64,000 nucleotides of DNA from CAYNLK01 sp964398055. GTDB taxonomy: Bacteria > Chloroflexota > Anaerolineae > 4572-78 > J111. Below the pieces are notes generated by a model, which saw only the letters and a list, made by a program, of their open reading frames with translations, was not told the DNA's origin and ran no database searches. This document shows positions 1-9,502 of the stretch, piece by piece. The position numbers and the translations under genes were made by a program. The DNA lies in the NCBI GenBank assembly GCA_964398055.1, contig CAYNLK010000004.1:184061-248060 (forward strand), given 5' to 3'. Numbering within the stretch: the stretch's first letter is position 1; each line of letters begins with the position of its first letter.

Positions 1-3000
1 GTGGATCAGGCTAACGGTGTCGCCCGAATTGTTGAGACCAATTTTGGTATGAGCAAAATAGAAAGTGGCAAAGCCGCCGACCGGAATGGTCACGTTGAGC
101 GGCACGTTGTAATAAGTTCCGGCCGCGTCGACCAGCCGCCAGCCGCCCAGACCCACTGGCCAGTCCAGCGGATTGTAAAGTTCGATCCATTCATCATGGT
201 GATCGCCGACGCCGTTGCCGTCCCAATCCCAGTCGCCGGGGGCCGGTAGGATTTCGTTGAGCACCAGCCGTTCCGGCTCAAGCTGCCCCTCGATCCAGAG
301 GGGGGTGGTGTAGGCGTTATTGCCGTCAGCCTGAACTGCTTTAACCCAGAAGAAATGGCCGGGGCGAGCCTCCACGGTGGTACTCCATTGGCCGGTGGAA
401 TTGACCACGGGTATCGTGGCCAGCAGCAGGTTCGTGTCGTACATGTAGAGGGTCAGCGGCTCAGGGTCAGGATCGACGAAATCGACGTTGAGGGGAATCG
501 AACCGCCTGCCGGCAGGATACTCCCCATCCAACTGTCGCCGCTGCGCAGGGCCAGGGCCAAGTTGCTGTCTTCGGTGGAGAAAACCCGGCGGCGGCGCAG
601 GGCCTCTAACAAATCCGCTTCGGTCAACGCCGGGGCGACGACGCCGGTGCGGCCGATGGTATCGCGGCCCCAATTGGCGGTGTGGGTGTCGCCGTTGTTG
701 GTGGGACCAACGCGCCAGCCGGCAAAGTTACTCTGAATGAAAGCCGGTTCGTAGGTTACGTAACCCTGGGCGTGATTACCCATTTCCTGCAACAAGAGCT
801 GCGGCGCGGCACCGGCATGGAAGGTAAATTTTTCAAAATCGCCGTCGTAGCGGGGATCAGGGTGGTTGAACTGGGCGATGGCCGCCGGATTGGCCGCCAG
901 CCAGTCGTACAGCTCCGGCAGGGTGTCGAAGCGGGGATCGGTGCGCTGGAGCAGGGTATCGCTGTTGAAGACGTTGATATGGCCGATTTTGTCCGGGCTC
1001 CACTCCACCCCCCGCAGCGCCACAAACTGGCCGGGCACGGTGGCGGCCTGGACCTGGAACAGGGTTTTGTCCCACTCATTTTGGGATAACCACCAGCCAT
1101 GATCCGATATCCCATAGAAATGAAGGCCGGCGGCGCGGGCCATCGCCAGGGCATAGAAGGGCGGCCCGGCCCCGTCGGAGTAGGTGGTGTGGGCGTGCAG
1201 GTGGCCCCAATAAGCCTTCATCCCGCCTGGCAACTCGGCCGGCGGGACCGACACAGCCGGGGGCGGCGGCAGCGCAGTAAGCCGGCCCGGATTCGGCTCG
1301 GCGTGGACAAAATCGTGGGGCATGGAGTTGGTATCGGTGGGCCAGACCCGCTGCAGGCTGAGCGGCTCGGGGGCGGTGGCGTCCGGCTCCAGGCCAAGAG
1401 CGGTGTAGTCGCCGTTACGGAAAGCCACGCTGTCGAGAATTTCATCGTTGGGGCCGAGCAGCAGCAGTTCATCGCCGCTGTTGTTGAGCGACCAGCTACC
1501 GCTGCCCCAGGCAGTGTATTTGGCTAAAGCCCCAACCTCATAATCAGGTGCAGAACCAAAACGAGCCGCAAACTGGGCCGCGTCTTTGGCTATGGTCAAG
1601 CAGCCATCCATCGCCAGCAGCACGGCGGGCAACCTGTACATACTCTCACCACCATCATTCCTGGCTCGCCCTGTCTCTTCGTCGCCAACCTTGTAACCGT
1701 CCAGATTGACCTCAAACGGATTAGGATTGCACACCTCGACGAACTCATCGCCCTCGCTGGAGGGGGTCAGGCCATCGTAGAGGAATTCGCTGATTAGGAG
1801 AGGGGCGGGCGGGGGTGGCGGCGGTGGCGGCGGGTAGGTGGGCGAGTTGGGCTGTTTGGGCGTGCCATTGAGCGGATTGCCGTTGGCATCCAGGCCATTA
1901 CGATGAACGGTATCGTTGCTGGCCCAATTGGTATCCGCATCCGGAAGAGAGGGATCGATCCGTTCCATACTTCTGTAATCCGGTGAGCCGCTGCCGGCCG
2001 GCCAGGCTCCGCCGTCACCGTTGGCTGTGTCAATCACCAGGCCGTTGGTGGACAAAAAGAGACTAACGCCGCTGTTAACCAGGCCGCTGCCGAAGCCTGG
2101 GGTCAGATTAGCCGCAATATCACTGATGGCGGTATCGTTATTTCGTTCCAGTAAGAAATAATCGTTCGGGCCGATGGCGCCGCTCAATGGTATGTTCAAA
2201 CCATTGGTGCCGGTAATGACCCAACCGTCAAGAGCAATAGAGACGCCGGTGGTGTTCCAGAGTTCAATCCATTCGTGGTTACTGTTGGCGGCCGTACCGC
2301 CCCAGGCGACTTCATTGATAACCACTGCCAGAGGGGCTGGCGGCGCGGGCGCGGTTATAAAAGTGAAATTGTAATCTGACGCCATCTGATCCGGCGTCCC
2401 ATCCTGGTCCGTAATCTGGGCGGCAAATAGTGTGACCGTACAGCTTTCGCCTGCCGCAAAGTCGATATTCGGGTCAATCGTCCAGCTAACCGGACCGCCG
2501 CTGACCACACTGTTGGCCGGGGTGTGGAGGCCGGTTTGGTCGCAATTGATCGCAAACCAATCTCCGGCCAGGCTGACCGGTTCGCTGAAGGTGATGGTGA
2601 TATTGGCGTCAATAGGGATATCGGCGGCGCTGTCGGCAGGATTGGTCATGGTTAGGTCAGGTGGACTGTCGCCAGTTGGAATAGTAACCTGGATATTATC
2701 CAGCCCATACTCATCCCGGCTGCCGCTGCCGCCAGCGTCATCGCCAAGCCACTTGAGATACAAAAAGTCGCCGGTGACCAGATTGAGACCGGTCACGGTG
2801 GTGGAACGAGGCTCAACTTGCCAGGTGGGCGAGGCAGCCGCGCCTGCGGGTGTGGTGAAATCGAGGGAAGAAACGTTGGTGTAAACCAAATTATCCGGCG
2901 AATAGGCAAAATTGAGGGAGTTGGCCCGGTTTTGATCATTGAAATACCAGATTTCATAGGTAAGATTGAGCTGGTCAATAACGTCGCCGGTATTATTCTG

Positions 3001-3453
3001 GAGGCGAAGTGTAATGGCGCCGGGGGTGAAGTCATCGCCGCCGGGTTGGATAGCAAGGATCGTATTGCTGCCCGTATCAAGAGCATAAACACCGCCGGTG
3101 GTGACATGGCCGGTAGGTTTTCCCCTGGCAAAATCACCGGAAGTCTGGCTGTCGCCAAAGGAGATGTTTCCATCGGAAAAGCCGGCGACGATCCAAACAT
3201 CGGAGTCCAGTTGACCCGGCGCCGGGTCGGGCGTAAAGCCGGCAGCGGTGAAATCGTCAAAATTTTCAGAGAAGGGAATAGGCCCGTTTGCCCGGATAGT
3301 CAGGGGTGGGCTGAGGAGCAGAACCAGACCCGCCAGCAGGGCGGAACTTATCACCTGGCGAGTAGTTCTGGTGAGGAGAAGATTGTTGTTCAAGATGGTC
3401 AGGCGTAAATCAAAAATAATCGTGAAGAAGTTGAAGTAACGGGTATCCGGCAT
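1..3453 (-). CDS. Secreted PHP-domain metallohydrolase with lamin-tail domains (C-terminus beyond window)
   Basis: The minus frame is open from an ATG at 3453 to the window edge: 1151 codons without a stop, so the 3' end is missing. AAGGAA lies just upstream of the ATG. After an unusually long N-terminus with a hydrophobic stretch near residues 35-53 (likely secretion signal), the protein has a jelly-roll-like region, a Big_5/Ig-like segment (about 270-370), a lamin-tail domain (LTD, VINEV at 382-386), a poly-proline linker, a second LTD (ISEF near 557) and a PHP domain. The PHP domain shows HLHAH at 751-755, then GISDH, QFNHPD and GDTH, the expected metal ligands of CehA/McbA-type PHP enzymes. 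A third LTD starts near 1062 (LNEI). LTDs are usually surface or DNA-associated modules and PHP domains hydrolyse phosphoesters, so an extracellular nuclease or phosphoesterase is plausible; the substrate is unknown. Confidence 0.85.
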   Translation of the reverse strand, partial: MPDTRYFNFFTIIFDLRLTILNNNLLLTRTTRQVISSALLAGLVLLLSPPLTIRANGPIPFSENFDDFTAAGFTPDPAPGQLDSDVWIVAGFSDGNISFGDSQTSGDFARGKPTGHVTTGGVYALDTGSNTILAIQPGGDDFTPGAITLRLQNNTGDVIDQLNLTYEIWYFNDQNRANSLNFAYSPDNLVYTNVSSLDFTTPAGAAASPTWQVEPRSTTVTGLNLVTGDFLYLKWLGDDAGGSGSRDEYGLDNIQVTIPTGDSPPDLTMTNPADSAADIPIDANITITFSEPVSLAGDWFAINCDQTGLHTPANSVVSGGPVSWTIDPNIDFAAGESCTVTLFAAQITDQDGTPDQMASDYNFTFITAPAPPAPLAVVINEVAWGGTAANSNHEWIELWNTTGVSIALDGWVITGTNGLNIPLSGAIGPNDYFLLERNNDTAISDIAANLTPGFGSGLVNSGVSLFLSTNGLVIDTANGDGGAWPAGSGSPDYRSMERIDPSLPDADTNWASNDTVHRNGLDANGNPLNGTPKQPNSPTYPPPPPPPPPAPLLISEFLYDGLTPSSEGDEFVEVCNPNPFEVNLDGYKVGDEETGRARNDGGESMYRLPAVLLAMDGCLTIAKDAAQFAARFGSAPDYEVGALAKYTAWGSGSWSLNNSGDELLLLGPNDEILDSVAFRNGDYTALGLEPDATAPEPLSLQRVWPTDTNSMPHDFVHAEPNPGRLTALPPPPAVSVPPAELPGGMKAYWGHLHAHTTYSDGAGPPFYALAMARAAGLHFYGISDHGWWLSQNEWDKTLFQVQAATVPGQFVALRGVEWSPDKIGHINVFNSDTLLQRTDPRFDTLPELYDWLAANPAAIAQFNHPDPRYDGDFEKFTFHAGAAPQLLLQEMGNHAQGYVTYEPAFIQSNFAGWRVGPTNNGDTHTANWGRDTIGRTGVVAPALTEADLLEALRRRRVFSTEDSNLALALRSGDSWMGSILPAGGSIPLNVDFVDPDPEPLTLYMYDTNLLLATIPVVNSTGQWSTTVEARPGHFFWVKAVQADGNNAYTTPLWIEGQLEPERLVLNEILPAPGDWDWDGNGVGDHHDEWIELYNPLDWPVGLGGWRLVDAAGTYYNVPLNVTIPVGGFATFYFAHTKIGLNNSGDTVSLIH

Positions 3454-3661
3454 CACTATTTCCTTGGTGTGTTATGGAAGTATAGAAATTATTCGATTGT
3501 CTTGGGTATTGGAAAGGCCAGGGTCGCCGGGCCGGCAAAGGAGATTGCCGGCTCAATGGCTAACCCGGTTGGCTGCCATTGTAGTAGATATCTTAACAAA
3601 AGTGTACCCCAAAAATTTGTGATTTTTTCTAGCTACTGCTCAGGGTGAATGTCGGAAGAGG
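3454..3661. other. Intergenic region with GC-rich hairpins
   Basis: This spacer is the leader of the PHP/LTD gene and the 3' flank of the aminopeptidase. It holds two strong hairpins: an inverted repeat of CCGGCAA around 3530-3555, and AATGGC/GCCATT arms around 3556-3581. Their order does not match the c-di-GMP-I riboswitch consensus I compared them with, and I cannot assign a class. Confidence 0.3.
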
Positions 3662-5185
3662 CTATCGCAACCACTCTTCGGCAAGAGAATTCAAATTCTG
3701 GCCGGAGAGCCGCTCGGCGGTGGCCAGGAAGGTTTGGGGAGTAACGATGCGGTAACGATTTTCGGCGTAGTAGCTTTGGAGCACCTGCCGGTACATCTCC
3801 TCGCCGAGCTGCTGCCGCAAAGCATTGAAGAAGAGAGCCGCTTTGGCGTAGACCAGCAGCTCGTAGCTGGCCGGGTCGAAGCTGGCAGCCGGCCGGTCGA
3901 CCCGGCCATTGATACCACCGGCCGCGGCGTCAAAGGGGATCAGCCAGCGGCCGGTCAGCAGCCGCTCAGCCTCGCTCTGGCCAAAGACGCCCCGGTAGTA
4001 GTCAAAGGCGCTATACTCGGTGAGACCTTCATCCAGCCAGGGCTCCCGGTAGGGATTATTACCGACCACGCCGTACCACCACTGGTGGGCGACCTCGTGG
4101 GCTACCAAAAAGGTCAGGAACTCCCGCTGATCCCGGTACAAATCTTCGCCAATCAAAATCAGGCCGCTGTACTCCATGCCCCGGAAGTTGAGCGGCGCCT
4201 GGACCACGTCCAGCTCGGTAAAGGGGTAGGGACCGTAGGTGTCGCTATAAAGGCGCAGCGAGGCGGCGGCGTGGGCCAGTACAGCCTGGGCGGCGGCCTC
4301 GTGGCCGGGGAGATAGTAGGAGGTAACCGTCGCTCCGGCGGCCTGCTCGCTAACGGCCTGGAACGGCCCGGCCAGCACGGTCATATCCCGCAGCGGCCCG
4401 CCGGCAATTTGCCAGGTGCGGCTGCCGTCGGCGTTGTCGATCACGTTGAGAGTAACGCCGCTGGCCACTACCACCAGGTTGGTGGGCAGGGTCAGATCGA
4501 ACTGGTACAGGGCCGCCTCATTGAAGAGCACGTCGCCGTGGGCCGGGGGGTCGTCCAAGACCCAGTCGCCGCCCTGCCGGACGGCCAGGGTCGGGTAGAA
4601 GCCCGGCAGGCTCAGGACCGAACCGTCCCAGCCGAACAGGGTGTAGTTTGAACCGGCCTGGCGGGGCAGTTGGACGTTAAAGTTCAGTTTGACCGTGGCG
4701 TCCGGCGGCGAGTTGCCGTCGCCCAACGGGGGCATTGCCAGCCGAACCGCCGCGCCGCCGGCCAGAGGGACGGCCTGAACGGGCGCGCCGTTGATTTGCG
4801 CGGCGGTGACTTCCGCCGCCCCGCCATAGTTGTCCAGGTTGGGATAGAGGCGAAAAACCAGCTCAGGGCCGGCTGACGGAACCGTAACCTGCATCACCCC
4901 GGTCAAGGTAGCGCCGCTATCAGCCAATCGCGCCGTAATGTGGTAGCGCGGCAGCGGGCCGGCCACTTCGATGTCGCCGCGGAAGGCGGGTTGGAGGGCG
5001 GCGCGGTAATGGAAGAAAGGATCGGGGGTGGGGGTGGGAGTGATGAGACCAAGCCTGATCAGGGTTGAGTCAGGCTGCCAGGCGCAGGCCAAACCAAGCA
5101 GAATGAGCAATGCGCAATGAGCAATGAGCAATTTTGCCAGAGACAGGTTAGAGAGGGGCGGACGGTTCGTGCTGTGATTCGACAT
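3662..5185 (-). CDS. M1 family aminopeptidase, membrane-anchored
   Basis: Zinc metallopeptidase of the gluzincin M1 family, 507 aa. The motif HEVAH is at 363-367 and the distal glutamate E386 lies 18 residues later in WLDEGLTEY, the M1 spacing; the GxMEN-type substrate loop appears as RGMEYSG. A hydrophobic segment near residues 18-34 ending in LAC suggests a signal anchor or imperfect lipobox, so the enzyme should face outward. The frame extends upstream to a TTG at 5233, but the ATG at 5185 is preferred: an extended -10 (TGGTATAAT) sits 6 bases before it, implying a leaderless transcript and excluding the longer start if that promoter is used. Likely role: peptide scavenging. Confidence 0.85.
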   Translation of the reverse strand: MSNHSTNRPPLSNLSLAKLLIAHCALLILLGLACAWQPDSTLIRLGLITPTPTPDPFFHYRAALQPAFRGDIEVAGPLPRYHITARLADSGATLTGVMQVTVPSAGPELVFRLYPNLDNYGGAAEVTAAQINGAPVQAVPLAGGAAVRLAMPPLGDGNSPPDATVKLNFNVQLPRQAGSNYTLFGWDGSVLSLPGFYPTLAVRQGGDWVLDDPPAHGDVLFNEAALYQFDLTLPTNLVVVASGVTLNVIDNADGSRTWQIAGGPLRDMTVLAGPFQAVSEQAAGATVTSYYLPGHEAAAQAVLAHAAASLRLYSDTYGPYPFTELDVVQAPLNFRGMEYSGLILIGEDLYRDQREFLTFLVAHEVAHQWWYGVVGNNPYREPWLDEGLTEYSAFDYYRGVFGQSEAERLLTGRWLIPFDAAAGGINGRVDRPAASFDPASYELLVYAKAALFFNALRQQLGEEMYRQVLQSYYAENRYRIVTPQTFLATAERLSGQNLNSLAEEWLR

Positions 5186-5201
5186 AGTCGAATTATACCA
5201 T
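5186..5201 (-). promoter_or_regulatory. Extended -10 promoter of the aminopeptidase gene (leaderless)
   Basis: Reading the minus strand, TGGTATAAT ends 6 bases before the ATG, so transcription would begin at or next to the start codon. No convincing -35 is seen at 17 bp, as is usual for extended -10 promoters. Confidence 0.5.
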
Positions 5202-5357
5202 AACAGGCAGGTGGAGTTTTCTCCCGAAAACAAACATGTTGATAACCTTTAGACGTTTTGATTCTATGGTATACAACTCTCAAAACGTTTGCTCTTTGCA
5301 GTAAATCGTGCCACAATAACTACATTAGATAATTCTCGCAAAAAATAATTGGGGCAG

Positions 5358-7310
5358 ATGATGGATAGTTTTCAACAGCTTTCTTTATTCTCATTGGATG
5401 ATAAATTACCAACACCCTCAAAGCTAGACTTACTAGATAGGCCCCGTTCGCTCAAAGACTTTCAAAATCAGTTCTATTCACCCTCCCTCAATCAAAAACT
5501 TGGTGAATTTATCCAGTCTTATCGTTCAAATAATCATTTTCAACCCAGGTCAAAACCATTGCCAGAAAATCTGGTAGCCGGAAAAAATAGTTATGTTTAT
5601 GATGCTCATACCTACCATACCAAAGTCCCCCCCCAAGCAATTGTAAGTTTAATTGAGTACTATACAGAACAGGGAGAACTTGTTCTTGATCCATTTTGTG
5701 GTTCTGGAATGACTGGTGTAGCCGCCCTCAAATCAGGTCGCATCCCAGTTCTCATTGATCTTTCTCCAGCTGCAACATTTATCGCTGTAAATTTCTTGAT
5801 GGCGGTACCCCCTTACGAATATATGAAAAGTATTCAGCAAATTCTAGGGATCACACTCCATGAGGAATTATCTCTGTATGGCACACATTGTCGTAGATGT
5901 AATAAATTAGTTCCAATGGAATACGTAGTCTGGAGCTATGGTCTAATCTGTGAATTCTGCAATCAGGAGTTTATTCTGTGGGATGTTGCCCGTGATGAAC
6001 GAGATAATGTACGTGAGAGTAAGATCAAAAAAGATTTCGATTGTCCTCATTGTGGAAAACATTTGGAAAAACGCAACTTGCAACGTACCCGAACTTATCC
6101 GGTTCAAGTTGGCTATCGTTGTTGTGAATCAGGTCCAAGAGAGTCAACTTCACCACCTGATGATTATGATTTAGGGTTGATCCAATCTATCGATAAGGCT
6201 GGTGTACCTACTGATTTATGGTATCCAACTGCAAAATTCCCGTTTGGTGTTAACACCCGGCAGGCAATCTCACATGGTCTAACATCCGTGGACAAACTAT
6301 ACACCACTAGGGGATTACATTCGATAGCCCGTTTATGGGATATCGCCCGAAGATGGCCCGATCAAAATATGAGCCTGGAACTTATGTTTACTGTAACCTC
6401 CCTTTATCAACGAGTCACACAACTGTCTGAGTTTCGATTCTGGGGGGGGAGTAGCAACATAGCAAATTACAATGTCCCAATGATTTTTAATGAACAGAAT
6501 GTCTTTAAGGTTTTTCGTCGAAAAGCCAAAACGATTTATGACCACTTAGTAACCTGGAACGGACACCCTGATACACCATTTTGCGTATCAACTCAAAGTG
6601 CTACCGATTTGTCATCTATCCCTGGTAACTCAATAGATTATATTTTTACTGACCCTCCATTTGGTAGCAATATTAACTACTCTGAAATGAATTTTTTATG
6701 GGAGTCTTGGCTAGAAATATTTACCAACCCGGAAAACGAAGCCATTGTCAATCACGTACAACGCAAAAAAATTGTAGATTATCGGGTGCTAATGACGATG
6801 GCTTTCACGGAAATGTACCGTGTATTGAAGCCTGAACGATGGATTACCGTAATGTTTCACAATTCGTCAGCCAAAGTTTGGGCAGCTATTCAGGCTGCAT
6901 TGGCCGAAAGCGGTTTTGAAGTTGAAAGGACGCAAACCTTAGATAAACGTCATGGAACATTTAAGCAGTTTGTTTCTGAAAATGCGGTAGGATATGATTT
7001 GTTACTCCATTGTAAAAAGAAAACAACACCAGCCCCAAATACTCAAATTGCAGATAAATCTATATCTTACAAGGCTATTAGTCAGTTTGTTGAACGTACA
7101 TTACAACAAGATCCAGACGGTTTCGTTGTGCGATATTTGCACGTCAACCGTAAGAATGAATTAAATGCACGTAAACTTTATGTAAATTGGTTAAGGGAAC
7201 GATTGGAAGCAGGCGAGACCGTGAATTTAGATTTTGAGGAATTTCGGAGAATTCTAGATCAGATTGTAGAATTGAAATTTGACAAAATCCTTACTGTGGA
7301 GAAGGAATAA
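5358..7310 (+). CDS. DNA methyltransferase of a restriction-modification system
   Basis: SAM-dependent DNA methylase, 650 aa. The SAM-binding motif DPFCGSG starts at residue 111 and the catalytic motif DPPF is at 432-435 (FTDPPFGSNINYSE), indicating an amino (N6-adenine or N4-cytosine) methyltransferase. Between them is a long insert with CxxC pairs (CRRC from 178, CEFC, CPHC, CC) resembling zinc ribbons, probably part of target recognition. ATGs at 5358 and 5361 follow GGGG; the frame also opens at a TTG at 5349. It is visibly more AT-rich than the flanking genes and is followed 4 bp later by the probable endonuclease gene. Recognition sequence unknown. Confidence 0.85.
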   Translation: MMDSFQQLSLFSLDDKLPTPSKLDLLDRPRSLKDFQNQFYSPSLNQKLGEFIQSYRSNNHFQPRSKPLPENLVAGKNSYVYDAHTYHTKVPPQAIVSLIEYYTEQGELVLDPFCGSGMTGVAALKSGRIPVLIDLSPAATFIAVNFLMAVPPYEYMKSIQQILGITLHEELSLYGTHCRRCNKLVPMEYVVWSYGLICEFCNQEFILWDVARDERDNVRESKIKKDFDCPHCGKHLEKRNLQRTRTYPVQVGYRCCESGPRESTSPPDDYDLGLIQSIDKAGVPTDLWYPTAKFPFGVNTRQAISHGLTSVDKLYTTRGLHSIARLWDIARRWPDQNMSLELMFTVTSLYQRVTQLSEFRFWGGSSNIANYNVPMIFNEQNVFKVFRRKAKTIYDHLVTWNGHPDTPFCVSTQSATDLSSIPGNSIDYIFTDPPFGSNINYSEMNFLWESWLEIFTNPENEAIVNHVQRKKIVDYRVLMTMAFTEMYRVLKPERWITVMFHNSSAKVWAAIQAALAESGFEVERTQTLDKRHGTFKQFVSENAVGYDLLLHCKKKTTPAPNTQIADKSISYKAISQFVERTLQQDPDGFVVRYLHVNRKNELNARKLYVNWLRERLEAGETVNLDFEEFRRILDQIVELKFDKILTVEKE

Positions 7311-7314
7311 ACCG

Positions 7315-8298
7315 GTGCGATACCCAAAGACTCTGCCTGCATTTTCCAAAGATGAATATACAAAAGCTCATACGCTTTTGGCTTCAAGGGTTGCGGCAAT
7401 GATGGGGCGAAAATTTGAAGAAGGCGATTGGTCTTATGTATACCACACCGCCAAGAATATCCCTGTTAGCGGTTGGAGCAATCTAAACATTGACGTGATT
7501 CATCAATCGCTTGGGGTTGAACACAAAATGTTGTGTGTTCGATCAAAAAAGAACATCAAGGAACATTGCGGGATAACTTTAATGCACCCTGCGGCAACAC
7601 GTTCAATCAGAATATCTTCAACCGAAGGCGACCCCACTAAAGTTGCCCGAGAGGTACTCAATCAATATGCTGAGTTGATCGACCAACGCAGAGAAAAAGT
7701 TGTAGAGAATAGTCCAGGTGATGAACCTGATATGCGAATAGGCTGGTTGCTGTGGCAAGAGAGTTTGCAAGAATTCTTGTATTTTGAACAAGAAATACTC
7801 AAGCCTAACCCAGATGATTACTGGGCTGAATGGAGAGAAAGTGGCGGCGGTGGAATAAGAAAGACAAGTAAGAATCTGTGGGTCTACGAGGTTGAAACCG
7901 GAAAAAAGCGGTATTCAATTACAACAAGTGCAGGGGCGAAAATTCAACCATACTTTGATGTTCCACCACCTAATGATCCAAACCTGTATTACTTTCGGGT
8001 GCAAGGTGAAGAAATTGGTGATGGTTTGATTCGGATGTGGATTACGCCTACGACAGCTCTTATTCTAGAAAATGTGCTTGGTAAATTTGACGCGGATAAA
8101 CTCAGTTCTGAAATTATCAAAGCGGCTCAAGAGGTGCGGGAAGTTGATGAGGATATTGAGGCAGAAGCATCAAGACTTGACCTTGCTGAACCCATTCTAA
8201 TCAGCAAAGATGCCTATTTAAGCTTAAGGCAAGTATTCTCCGGTGTCAGCGATGAGCATATGATGCAAATATTTGCGCGATATATTACTCGGAGATAA
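7315..8298 (+). CDS. Probable restriction endonuclease partner of the methyltransferase
   Basis: I do not recognise the family. The 327 aa protein starts at GTG 7315, preceded by GGAGAAGG, 4 bp after the methylase stop, so the two genes form one unit. A segment with D60 followed by E69-H70-K71 (IDVIHQSLGVEHK) could be a compact PD-(D/E)xK nuclease core, but this is inference. The rest is mixed alpha/beta with no signal peptide or membrane helices. Its AT-rich composition matches the methylase and not the neighbours, supporting joint acquisition. A different accessory protein of the system is possible. Confidence 0.5.
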   Translation: MRYPKTLPAFSKDEYTKAHTLLASRVAAMMGRKFEEGDWSYVYHTAKNIPVSGWSNLNIDVIHQSLGVEHKMLCVRSKKNIKEHCGITLMHPAATRSIRISSTEGDPTKVAREVLNQYAELIDQRREKVVENSPGDEPDMRIGWLLWQESLQEFLYFEQEILKPNPDDYWAEWRESGGGGIRKTSKNLWVYEVETGKKRYSITTSAGAKIQPYFDVPPPNDPNLYYFRVQGEEIGDGLIRMWITPTTALILENVLGKFDADKLSSEIIKAAQEVREVDEDIEAEASRLDLAEPILISKDAYLSLRQVFSGVSDEHMMQIFARYITRR

Positions 8299-8410
8299 CT
8301 TAAAAACTTATGTGTCCAGAAAATAACAAAAAATCTAACCCGACTGCGTAACCTTGTGGCTAAATTGTGCAAAGGCAACAAGTAGCAAGTTAAAATTGAT
8401 GTCCGTACTG

Positions 8411-8454
8411 AAATGACCGGCACTTTCGAATGGATTGGTGCCGGTCACTTTTTT
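8411..8454. repeat. Short palindrome of the GACCGGCAC repeat family; bidirectional terminator-like
   Basis: Arms AATGACCGGCAC and GTGCCGGTCACTT flank a 14-base loop, with T-runs on one side, between the convergent endonuclease and cysM genes. The arm sequence matches the inner arms of the 139-bp elements at 51.1 and 63.1 kb. Confidence 0.6.
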
Positions 8455-8456
8455 AG

Positions 8457-9446
8457 TCAATCGCCCAGACTGAGGTACTTTTCGCCGCCGTCCGGGAAAA
8501 CAGTGACAACTACGCTGTCTTCGGTCAGCGTTTTGGCAAGTTGGATGGCAGCCCAGGCCGCCGCGCCGGCCGAGTAGCCCACAAACAGACCTTCCTCCTG
8601 GGCCAGCCGGCGAGCCATGGCGTGGGCGTCGTCGGGGTAGACGGCGATCTTGCGGTCGGCAAAGTTGGGGTCGTAGATACCGGGTACAATGCTGGTGGCC
8701 ATATGCTTCAGCCCCTCGATGATCGCCAGCTCGTCGGCCGGCTCGACCGCAGTGACCTCGATATGGGGATTGAGGCTCTTCAACCGGCGGCCCGCACCCA
8801 TCAGGGTGCCGCTGGTGCCGATGCCGGCCACAAAGTGGGTCACCGCGCCGCCGGTTTGCTGCCAGATTTCCAGGCCGGTGGTGCGGTAGTGGGCCTGCCA
8901 GTTGACCGGATTGTTGTACTGGTCGGGCCGGAAGTACAGGTCGGGCTGCTCGGCCACCATCTCGTCCACGGTGCGGATCGACCGGTCGATGCCTTCCAGC
9001 GGGTCGGTCAGCACCAGTTCGGCCCCGTAAGCCTTGAGAATGGCCTTACGCTCGCTGCTGACGTTCCGGGGCATCACCAGCTTGACGTTGTACCCTTTGG
9101 CCGCGCCGATCATAGCCAGGGCGATGCCGGTGTTGCCGGAGGTGGCGTCGATGATGGTTTTGGCCGGGGTCAACAACCCGCGCTGCTCGCCGTCCTCGAT
9201 CATGGCCAGGGCCGGCCGGGCTTTGACCGAGCCGCTGGCGTTGAACCACTCGGCTTTGGCAAAAACAACCACGTTAGGGGCGACTCCTTCGGCCGCAGCG
9301 ATGCGATGCAACGGCAGCAGCGGGGTGTTGCCAATGCGGGCCAGCAGGCTGTCGCCCATCGCCCGGCGATTCTTGATCACGGGTCGGCGGGTCACAAACG
9401 CCGGACTGATCTTCGATTTGACGAAAGTTTCGGTCAGGTAGGTCAT
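8457..9446 (-). CDS. cysM: Cysteine synthase, CysM type (PLP enzyme, CysO-linked)
   Basis: PLP-dependent beta-replacement enzyme, 329 aa. K75 in SGSVKAR is the Schiff-base lysine; SGNTGIALA and GTSGTLMGAGR form the substrate and phosphate-binding loops. GTLMGAGR and VPGIYDP resemble, from memory, mycobacterial CysM, which uses O-phosphoserine and a CysO thiocarboxylate, more than CysK. The mycobacterial C-terminal tail is absent: the protein ends at KYLSLGD. Start ATG 9446 has AAGGAG upstream; the longer TTG start runs through a C-rich hairpin and is rejected. It is last in an operon with the rhodanese-ThiF protein and the CysO-like carrier, supporting protein-thiocarboxylate-dependent cysteine synthesis. 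Substrate preference is inferred. Confidence 0.8.
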   Translation of the reverse strand: MTYLTETFVKSKISPAFVTRRPVIKNRRAMGDSLLARIGNTPLLPLHRIAAAEGVAPNVVVFAKAEWFNASGSVKARPALAMIEDGEQRGLLTPAKTIIDATSGNTGIALAMIGAAKGYNVKLVMPRNVSSERKAILKAYGAELVLTDPLEGIDRSIRTVDEMVAEQPDLYFRPDQYNNPVNWQAHYRTTGLEIWQQTGGAVTHFVAGIGTSGTLMGAGRRLKSLNPHIEVTAVEPADELAIIEGLKHMATSIVPGIYDPNFADRKIAVYPDDAHAMARRLAQEEGLFVGYSAGAAAWAAIQLAKTLTEDSVVVTVFPDGGEKYLSLGD

Positions 9447-9468
9447 AGGATTGCTCCTTTGTAACGAC

Positions 9469-9502
9469 CCCTCCCCCAACCCCTCATAGGGGGAGGGGGT
9501 AC
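9469..9502 (-). terminator. CCCCTCCCCC hairpin between moeB-like and cysM genes
   Basis: Inverted repeat of CCCTCCCCC and GGGGGAGGGG in the intergenic space. There is no clear U-tract, so it is more likely a processing or stability hairpin than a full terminator. Confidence 0.4.

Noticed and set aside
2432..3408. Plus-strand ORFs of 150 and 196 codons
   Set aside because: They are opposite the large PHP/LTD gene, whose frame has signal, LTD and PHP motifs.
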